Assembly (NCBI GenBank): GCA_002506275.1
Contig: DAXG01000048.1
Location: 1 to 5,723, forward strand
Length of the DNA stretch: 5,723 bases
Origin: Euryarchaeota archaeon UBA259
GTDB lineage: Archaea; Thermoplasmatota; Poseidoniia; Poseidoniales; Poseidoniaceae
Direction: 5' to 3'
The notes below the pieces were generated by a model. That model was given only the letters and a program-made list of their open reading frames with translations, was not told the DNA's origin and did no database searches. Position 1 is the stretch's first letter, and the number at the start of each line of letters is the position of its first letter. A program made the position numbers and the translations under genes. Of this stretch, positions 1-4,473 are shown piece after piece.

Positions 1-2021
1 ATGTCTTGAGCCAACCAGACCGTGTTGTTCGTTGGGCTTGTTGCCCACAGCTCAGCACCATTTCCATCGTCCGCTTTGAAGTACAGTTTACCATCGAACT
101 CCGTGAAACCACTTGGAGCCCCAAAACTGGAACTCGATTGGAAGTTCGTAACCGGCCATGAGGAACCGTTGGTTGATTCATATGCCCACAATTCAAAGTG
201 AGTGCCCGAGGTGGCTTGCAAGTAGACTCGGGTGCCGAAAATCACGAGTTCATTGGGCGAACTACCGGCAGACCCTGTGCGAATATCAGCTGCAAGCCAG
301 GCCGAATTATTGGTCGTCTCATAAGCATACAACTCAGTTCCGTGGGTCGAGCCAGCGTTGGCAGACATGTAGATCGTTGTTCCCATCGCAACAAGATGTT
401 CCGGGCTCGAAGAGAGAGGTCCGGGATTGATATCGTTCACCATGAAGGTGGTATTTGTGTTTGTGTCGTGCTTCCACAATTCGATTCCAGTCACTCCAAT
501 CGCTGGTTGAGCTGCGAAATAGAGGTCCGAATTGACGGCAATCAGCGACGAAGGTTGGATGTCTGCTTCGACTTTCCACATGCTGAAATTAAGCGTCTCA
601 TAGGCCCAAAGGTCAAACAATCCAGTGCCCGTTGAACCAGCACTGTCTCGAGCACTAAAGAATACAGTCGTGTTGATAAGCGTGAAATCGCCAGGATAAC
701 TCGAGCCTCCGGGGAAAATCTCCCCAATTTGCCATGCTGTACCGTTCGATGGCTCAAAGACATACGGTTTGACGTTAAGGCTCGAATCTTGTCCTGCGAA
801 CATCAATTGTGGACCAATCGCATGCAACGAGAGAACACTCCCTGAATACACCAATGAAATGTTACCGTTTTCATAGGCCCAAATTCCGTTTGCACTGCCG
901 TTGTTGGCCGTGAAGTACATGGTTGAGTTGATGGCAGCGAAGTTGGATGGATTACTGCTGCTGCCGCTGTTCATGTCTTCGACCATTTGCACATCAAAGA
1001 AGGAACAAATGAGTGTACGAAACAACACTTCTCCAGATTCAAGAATTCCGTTTTGAGCGATGCCACCGTTTCGACCGTTGTCCATGCCTTGCTCGAGTAG
1101 TTCTCCTGTTCCGTTGCACCCCATGCTCACTGGAGCGGCTGACAGTCGTGCTGCCATCATGGTCCCGGTCGAACTTCCATTTGCTCCGTCCGCTCCATCA
1201 GCACCATCTGCTCCGTCTTGACCGTTTTCGCCCTTGCAAACAAAGACAATGGAATCAACCTCGTTGTTCGATAAGGCATTGTCTCTGTTGTCGTCAACAC
1301 CCGTTTCCACAATCGTTCCTCCATTCGGACAATTCACTCCACTGGGTTCATTACGAGTGACAATGAGGGAGGTGAGGCCGTTGTTTCCAGTCGCACCATC
1401 TGCTCCGTTCTCCCCATCTGCTCCGTTTTGCCCATCTGCTCCGTTCTGTCCATTGGCTCCGTCAGCACCATCTGTTCCGTTTACACCGTTGAGGCCGTCT
1501 GTCCCGTTGGCACCGTTGAGGCCACCCTGTCCAGTGAGGTCAATGTAGGTCCATGCGTTGTTTTGGCAGACTTGGAATGCCGACTCTGTGGCAATGAAAA
1601 AGATTTGATTGTTGATGCCTCCATCGCAAAATGGTAGTGCATCGGAAGTGGATACCAGATGGAAACTCGAACCATCGGTTCCGTTTGTGCCCGCAATGCC
1701 ACTTTCACCCGATGCTCCTTGTTTACCTTCTGCATTGGATATGGAATAGAGAGAAAACGGCACTAAAACCAGCAGAGTAACCAGCATTATGGCGGAAATT
1801 GAGGATTGGGTCAACATCTGTGGAGCGGTTTTCACCGGTGTTTCAAACGGCTCATCCAGCGCCGGAAGTATCTTTTCTGTGTGCGCCGATTCAGTTCGAA
1901 TCGAATCCGATATAGTTTGGCCTGTTGCTTCGGTTACTGCTTGCGCCGCTTCTTCAGAACGATAGGTTGCAATTTGCTCACTTGTCCATCCCTGTTCGGT
2001 GAGTTGTTCATCAGTCCACAT
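1..2021 (-). CDS. Membrane-anchored surface protein with collagen-like, DUF7151-like and ELW-repeat domains (partial, C-terminus missing)
   Basis: The open frame begins at ATG 2021 and runs off the left edge, giving 673 visible residues. Residues 1-22 contain a duplicated motif (WTDEQL, then WTSEQI). About residues 74-94 form one strong membrane helix, with no signal peptidase site recognised, so I infer a type II orientation with the C-terminus outside. Gly-X-Y triplets follow at about 99-117, 167-215 and 264-282. Between them are a Cys-pair module (C132, C152) and a DUF7151-like module (about 216-263) with NCPNGG, GVDDNRDNAL and VCKG motifs; a degenerate second copy lies at about 286-340. 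From about 356 onward there are roughly seven 40-50-residue repeats with a strand motif (such as LYF.A) and an ELWAYE-like motif, akin to the ELWxxDGT repeat family and probably propeller-like. Many N-X-S/T sequons are present. A likely role is adhesion or cell-surface binding; the ligand is unknown. In-frame TAA at 2045-2043 and a TATA box support this start. Confidence 0.88.
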   Translation of the reverse strand, partial: MWTDEQLTEQGWTSEQIATYRSEEAAQAVTEATGQTISDSIRTESAHTEKILPALDEPFETPVKTAPQMLTQSSISAIMLVTLLVLVPFSLYSISNAEGKQGASGESGIAGTNGTDGSSFHLVSTSDALPFCDGGINNQIFFIATESAFQVCQNNAWTYIDLTGQGGLNGANGTDGLNGVNGTDGADGANGQNGADGQNGADGENGADGATGNNGLTSLIVTRNEPSGVNCPNGGTIVETGVDDNRDNALSNNEVDSIVFVCKGENGQDGADGADGADGANGSSTGTMMAARLSAAPVSMGCNGTGELLEQGMDNGRNGGIAQNGILESGEVLFRTLICSFFDVQMVEDMNSGSSSNPSNFAAINSTMYFTANNGSANGIWAYENGNISLVYSGSVLSLHAIGPQLMFAGQDSSLNVKPYVFEPSNGTAWQIGEIFPGGSSYPGDFTLINTTVFFSARDSAGSTGTGLFDLWAYETLNFSMWKVEADIQPSSLIAVNSDLYFAAQPAIGVTGIELWKHDTNTNTTFMVNDINPGPLSSSPEHLVAMGTTIYMSANAGSTHGTELYAYETTNNSAWLAADIRTGSAGSSPNELVIFGTRVYLQATSGTHFELWAYESTNGSSWPVTNFQSSSSFGAPSGFTEFDGKLYFKADDGNGAELWATSPTNNTVWLAQD
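1176..1232 (-). repeat. Second collagen-like Gly-X-Y tract, 6 triplets
   Basis: This codes for about residues 264-282 of the surface protein. The triplets are Gly-Glu-Asn, Gly-Gln-Asp, three Gly-Ala-Asp and Gly-Ala-Asn. It directly follows the first DUF7151-like module and precedes the degenerate second one, so it acts as a spacer between the two Cys-containing modules. Confidence 0.85.
1377..1523 (-). repeat. Main collagen-like Gly-X-Y tract, 16 triplets
   Basis: This segment codes for about residues 167-215 of the surface protein, with glycine at every third position and no interruption. X positions are mostly Ala, Leu, Thr, Gln or Glu, and the last position of each triplet is almost always Asn or Asp, with no proline. 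At DNA level it reads on the plus strand as recurring CCATCTGCTCCGTT-like units with period 9 or 18. Such tracts can form collagen-like triple helices in bacterial surface proteins; whether this Asp/Asn-rich, proline-free version does so is inference. Confidence 0.9.
1671..1727 (-). repeat. Membrane-proximal collagen-like Gly-X-Y tract, 6 triplets
   Basis: This codes for about residues 99-117, starting only a few residues after the membrane helix. The triplets are less regular than in the main tract (GKQ, GAS, GES, GIA, GTN, GTD) but keep glycine in strict register. It probably forms a short stalk at the outer face of the membrane. Confidence 0.8.
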
Positions 2022-2040
2022 AAATTTTAATTTCTTGAAT

Positions 2041-2060
2041 CCTTATATGCTCTTTTTGGT
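2041..2060 (-). promoter_or_regulatory. BRE/TATA promoter of the surface-protein gene, probably leaderless
   Basis: On the minus strand the box reads GCATATAAGG, preceded by an A-rich stretch (ACCAAAAAGA) that could serve as the BRE. The TATA centre is about 25 bp before the A of the start codon at 2021. Archaeal TATA boxes lie about 25-27 bp before the transcription start, so transcription would begin at or next to the ATG. The bases between the box and the ATG hold no purine-rich Shine-Dalgarno, which agrees with a leaderless mRNA. Confidence 0.7.
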
Positions 2061-2157
2061 ACATCGATTTGACAAAATACGCAACACAAGGACTCAGTCG
2101 TTTGAGATGACGGCGAAACAGAAACGGATTTTGGCATAGTTGGAACACTCTTTGTTC

Positions 2158-2187
2158 ATTATTATTCTTCTATTGGGAATTATTATT
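2158..2187 (+). repeat. Direct repeat ATTATTATT, copies 21 bp apart
   Basis: The 9-base word occurs at 2158-2166 and again at 2179-2187, offset by 21 bp, which is two turns of B-DNA. The second copy coincides with the proposed TATA box of the regulator gene. The pair could be an operator or an upstream alternative promoter element. The words are low-complexity A/T sequence, so chance recurrence is possible. Confidence 0.4.
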
Positions 2188-2190
2188 AGG
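2178..2190 (+). promoter_or_regulatory. TATA-like box of the NikR-like gene, probably leaderless
   Basis: The A/T run AATTATTATTAG is centred about 28 bp before ATG 2212, again near leaderless spacing. The bases immediately before the ATG (TCATTTTTGGC) have no Shine-Dalgarno. The box is less canonical than the one for the divergent gene, so confidence is lower. Confidence 0.5.
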
Positions 2191-2201
2191 GGTCGGCCCC
2201 T
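2188..2201. promoter_or_regulatory. Inverted repeat AGGGG-TCGG-CCCCT, candidate operator
   Basis: Five-base perfect arms flank a 4-base centre, in a region that is otherwise very A/T rich. It sits between the TATA-like box and the start codon of the NikR-like gene, where a bound repressor would block initiation. It does not match the classical NikR operator (GTATGA arms separated by 16 bases). Autoregulation by the adjacent ribbon-helix-helix protein is inference. Confidence 0.35.
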
Positions 2202-2211
2202 CATTTTTGGC

Positions 2212-2637
2212 ATGGGACAGATCATTTCCTTTAGCGTCGACAGCACTTTTGCAGACGGTCTTGATGACTTGATAGCCAAATCGGGTTACCAGAACCGGAG
2301 CAAATTTTTACGTGATGCAGCACTGAAGTTCGGAGAAATTCAACAACGAGGTGAACTCGCCGACATGGAAAAAGATGAGATGGTGGAAGGTCATCTTGTT
2401 ATTTACTATCAGCACGGTATTGAGCATAAGTTGTTGGAAATCCGCCATTCTCACAGCCTCAACGTTACCTCTTACAGTCACAGCTGCTTACCCCACAGCC
2501 ATACATGCGTTGATGTCTTGCATGCTATTGGAAATGCGGAGCAGTTCCGTGAAACGATCGAGGAGCTGCAGAATATTTTGAACGTCGACAAAGTTTCTTT
2601 TGTATCTGCTCCGGTTCGAGATACTGGATGCTGTTGA
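2212..2637 (+). CDS. NikR-like (CopG/ribbon-helix-helix) metal-responsive transcriptional regulator
   Basis: The protein has 141 residues, close to the usual NikR length. Residues 1-42 fit a ribbon-helix-helix DNA-binding domain: the strand MGQIISFSVD, then two helices with the NRSKFLRDA motif typical of CopG/NikR. Residues about 60-133 match the NikR ACT-like domain (GHLVIYYQH, then the metal-site region, then VDKVSFVSAP). Candidate ligands are H79, H81, H90, C92, H95, H97 and C99, and the chain ends in Cys-Cys. C99 aligns with the nickel-binding Cys95 of E. coli NikR; the H87/H89 pair appears as H90/C92 with a one-residue shift, so the metal may not be nickel. I chose ATG 2212 because the domain begins there and a TATA-like box lies about 28 bp upstream. 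The frame stays open back to 2140, but that 24-residue extension is hydrophobic and lacks an ATG. The gene is divergent from the surface-protein gene and converges on the membrane-protein gene. Confidence 0.88.
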   Translation: MGQIISFSVDSTFADGLDDLIAKSGYQNRSKFLRDAALKFGEIQQRGELADMEKDEMVEGHLVIYYQHGIEHKLLEIRHSHSLNVTSYSHSCLPHSHTCVDVLHAIGNAEQFRETIEELQNILNVDKVSFVSAPVRDTGCC

Positions 2638-2660
2638 ACCTCTGTTCGAACTGCTCTTCT

Positions 2661-3569
2661 TCACGCCTTGCTTTTGTTCGACTGCGATTGTTGGAAAAGT
2701 CGACCGGCAACCAAGAAAACTGAAACGAAGATTGAGCCAAGCATCAGTTGTCCAATGAAGTCGTAGTCTGAGTCGACCATTCCACCGTTCAAAATCAACA
2801 TGTCCAAAGAAAGTATTGTACCAATCAGGAGAAGTGGGAATGAGGCAATAAGTGTGAGTGTGACTTGAGGTGGGGGTTCAATCTCACCACTGGAGTTGGA
2901 AGTTTTGTTCATTGGGTCATAGAAGTGAGCAAAGAGAACACCCAGCCCAGCACCCAACATGTCGCTTACCAAATCAGTGGCGGTGTTCACGTATCCGCCT
3001 TGGTCGATTGTCTGGAACATGGTCTTGCCAAAGAACTCGTACACTTCATAGGCAACTCCAATCGCTACGCCGAGTGAAAATGCAGTGAACGCCACAACTC
3101 GGGGTGACAGTTGCCAACCGTTGTGTTCTGACATTCTTCTCCAACCGAGAGACCACGCAATCGCAATGGCTGTGCTGTTCATACCGTGGACAAGCTTGTC
3201 CCACCAAGGGTGAACATGGTACATTCCATTCACACCATCTGCACACAGCCATTCACCGGGCTGCATTCCATCAAAGCAAAACGGTCCTGGACCACTGTCA
3301 GCAGCACCTAATGATCCGCCAATAAAGTGCAACATCGTTGCTGAATATGCAATCCATAACGGTAGAGCAGGGATTCTCACCCGGCCACTCCAGAGAATTG
3401 CAATGGCGATAAGAGCCATGACAACGCCTCCAAAATTGTATCCTGCCCATAGGTCCAACCCTCTTGCAAGGTTCCAAAAGGTGAGAATTATGCATGAAAT
3501 GAGCCAAGCCATGAGGGGAGCTCGTTCAGGGATTCGAGCTTGTTGAACATCAGAGTTGTCCCCTTCCAT
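2661..3569 (-). CDS. YjdF/DUF2238-like polytopic membrane protein
   Basis: From ATG 3569 this gives 302 residues with about eight membrane helices, at roughly 18-37, 45-62, 65-86, 127-143, 158-179, 198-217, 236-259 and 270-291. The family signature lies in the middle: H120-P-W-W-D124-K-L-V-H128 before helix 4, the E175-V-Y-E178 pair in helix 5, and TATD199LVSD203MLGAGLG in helix 6. These conserved acidic and His residues are typical of DUF2238, a family of unknown biochemical function. The loop after helix 3 is predicted outside and holds C98 and C109, a possible disulfide. Arginines after helix 4 and the Lys-containing tail fit the positive-inside rule. The start is uncertain: in-frame ATGs at 3602 and 3599 and a GTG at 3641 (8 bp after the rhodanese stop) would add up to 24 residues. 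I prefer 3569 because it leaves a usual short cytoplasmic tail and has a partial Shine-Dalgarno (AGGCGG). It is probably co-transcribed with the rhodaneses. Confidence 0.82.
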   Translation of the reverse strand: MEGDNSDVQQARIPERAPLMAWLISCIILTFWNLARGLDLWAGYNFGGVVMALIAIAILWSGRVRIPALPLWIAYSATMLHFIGGSLGAADSGPGPFCFDGMQPGEWLCADGVNGMYHVHPWWDKLVHGMNSTAIAIAWSLGWRRMSEHNGWQLSPRVVAFTAFSLGVAIGVAYEVYEFFGKTMFQTIDQGGYVNTATDLVSDMLGAGLGVLFAHFYDPMNKTSNSSGEIEPPPQVTLTLIASFPLLLIGTILSLDMLILNGGMVDSDYDFIGQLMLGSIFVSVFLVAGRLFQQSQSNKSKA

Positions 3570-3648
3570 ATTCCGCCTGTCATGGACCTCTCTTATCATC
3601 ATTAACCCGTTAAATGATTCGAGATGCCTAAAGTGTATCACTTCATCT

Positions 3649-3972
3649 TCACTCGGTTTTTGAAGTGAGTGCTTTTTCTACCGACTGCCATGATCCGCCG
3701 TTGTGGGCTTCAATCCCCGCTTTTCGAAGTATTTTGACTGCACGTCCGGAACGCATTCCGCTCATACAGCAGGTGACGATTGGCTTCTTTTGCTTTCTGA
3801 GGGTTGAAATTTTGGATTGGATTGAATCCAGAGGGATGTTGGTTGAATCTTTACCGTGAGCGTCCTTGAACTCCTTTGATGAACGAACATCAACAATGTA
3901 GGCGCCTTGGCTGAGTAACTCGCCGATTGACGGACCATTCTTTCCGAAGAGGTTTGCTAGGAATTTGAACAC
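3649..3972 (-). CDS. Small cytoplasmic single-domain rhodanese (sulfurtransferase-like)
   Basis: The protein has 107 residues, a minimal rhodanese domain preceded by a short amphipathic helix (MFKFLANLFG) with no signal peptide. Visible features are the IVDVR strand-turn (26-30), E34, NIPLDSI (45-51) and the active-site loop C69-M-S-G-M-R74, with an extra Cys at 68. NGGSW (91-95) closes the fold. C69 would carry the persulfide in sulfur transfer. The arrangement with CC.SGMRSG and NGGSW resembles small rhodaneses I recall from Bacteroidetes, so lateral transfer is possible. The usual GHIxGAxNIP segment reads AHGKDSTNIP here, losing the first glycine. The start is GTG at 3972, supported by a GAGGTG Shine-Dalgarno 5 bp upstream that overlaps the stop of the preceding gene. 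Substrate and partner are unknown. Confidence 0.87.
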   Translation of the reverse strand: MFKFLANLFGKNGPSIGELLSQGAYIVDVRSSKEFKDAHGKDSTNIPLDSIQSKISTLRKQKKPIVTCCMSGMRSGRAVKILRKAGIEAHNGGSWQSVEKALTSKTE

Positions 3973-3973
3973 A

Positions 3974-3984
3974 TCTCCACCTCA
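3974..3984 (-). promoter_or_regulatory. Shine-Dalgarno overlapping the upstream stop codon (translational coupling)
   Basis: On the minus strand the stop TGA of the lipoprotein gene runs into GAGGTG, a six-base match to the anti-Shine-Dalgarno region, followed five bases later by the GTG start of the small rhodanese. It decides the GTG start, since no in-frame ATG lies nearby. The overlap means ribosomes ending the first gene can re-initiate at once, so the two rhodaneses are probably made in fixed proportion. Confidence 0.75.
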
Positions 3985-4371
3985 GGGATAAACGACAGGC
4001 ATACCTGCATCTTTCCAACCGTTGATTCCAGTTTCAAGTTCCAGCAAATTCGTGAACCCCATGTCGAGGAGGGTTTGTGCTGCGTCTTGCGAGCGGTTTC
4101 CGCTTCGGCAGTAAAGCAGTATGAGTGCATCTTTGTCACTTGGAAGTTCACTTTCTCGACTTTCAAGTTCAGTGTGTGGAATGAGAGTGGCATTTTCAAG
4201 ATGCCCGTCTTGTTCCCATTCGGCTTGCGTTCGCACGTCGAGAAGGAATCCATCGGGGTTGTCCTCAAGGGCATCGTCAAATGCACCAACACCGACTCTT
4301 TCCCACATCGTGGCATCGGATATACATCCTGAAAGTAAGACAATCATCAACAACGGTAACAGGCGCGACAT
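3982..4371 (-). CDS. Rhodanese-domain lipoprotein (extracytoplasmic sulfurtransferase-like)
   Basis: The protein has 129 residues. Residues 1-16 form a lipoprotein signal: an Arg near the start, a hydrophobic stretch and the lipobox LLSGC with the lipidated cysteine at 16. The mature part is a single rhodanese domain: FLLDVRTQAEWE (42-53), DGHLENATLIPH (55-66), and the active-site loop C88-R-S-G-N-R93, a canonical CRSGNRS loop with C88 as the sulfur-carrying residue. It ends with GINGWKDAGMPV, the usual rhodanese C-terminal motif. It should act on the outer face of the cytoplasmic membrane. ATG 4371 starts exactly at the signal sequence, with AGGAG just upstream at short spacing. The next gene follows after 9 bp. 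Genuine lipid attachment in archaea is less certain than in bacteria. Confidence 0.9.
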   Translation of the reverse strand: MSRLLPLLMIVLLSGCISDATMWERVGVGAFDDALEDNPDGFLLDVRTQAEWEQDGHLENATLIPHTELESRESELPSDKDALILLYCRSGNRSQDAAQTLLDMGFTNLLELETGINGWKDAGMPVVYP

Positions 4372-4473
4372 GTCTCCTGCTCATGTATTGAGGTATTGGA
4401 ATTTTGGTGTTCGGGACACAACATTTCAACTGCGACTAAACATACATGCAGGCTCAAATCATCGGACGTTTTC
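4372..4473 (-). other. 102-bp gap between the ATPase gene and the rhodanese pair
   Basis: No gene, clear TATA box or hairpin-plus-T-run terminator is visible here. A weak A/T stretch (CCAAAATTCCAATACC) lies about 25-38 bp before the lipoprotein start, and an AGGAG lies immediately before it. The gap is long for a tight operon, so the rhodanese cluster may have its own promoter, but the sequence does not settle it. Confidence 0.4.

Noticed and set aside
1234..1548. Plus-strand open frame with Pro-Ser-Ala-Pro repeats opposite the collagen tract
   Set aside because: It is the antisense shadow of the Gly-X-Y codons of the surface protein. The repeat simply reflects the reverse complement, and there is no promoter or Shine-Dalgarno.
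2107..2139. Ten-codon ATG-to-TAG open frame (MTAKQKRILA) in the divergent intergenic region
   Set aside because: It is too short to judge, has no Shine-Dalgarno or correctly spaced TATA box, and occurs easily by chance.
2140..2211. 24-residue hydrophobic N-terminal extension of the NikR-like protein
   Set aside because: It would need a TTG start, reads through the proposed TATA box and inverted repeat, and places a hydrophobic segment before a complete ribbon-helix-helix domain. ATG 2212 fits the family start.
2638..2660. GTTCGAAC palindrome (2644-2651) in the 23-bp convergent gap as a bidirectional terminator
   Set aside because: The palindrome has no loop and is not followed by a clear T-run in either direction, so a terminator call is not supported.
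2865..3325. Several 70-aa plus-strand open frames opposite the DUF2238-like gene
   Set aside because: They are shadows of the membrane-protein gene. Their translations are compositionally odd and they lack start signals.
3957..4343. Long minus-strand frame overlapping the lipoprotein rhodanese
   Set aside because: Its translation shows no recognisable domain, while the other frame gives a lipobox and a complete rhodanese domain with a catalytic loop.
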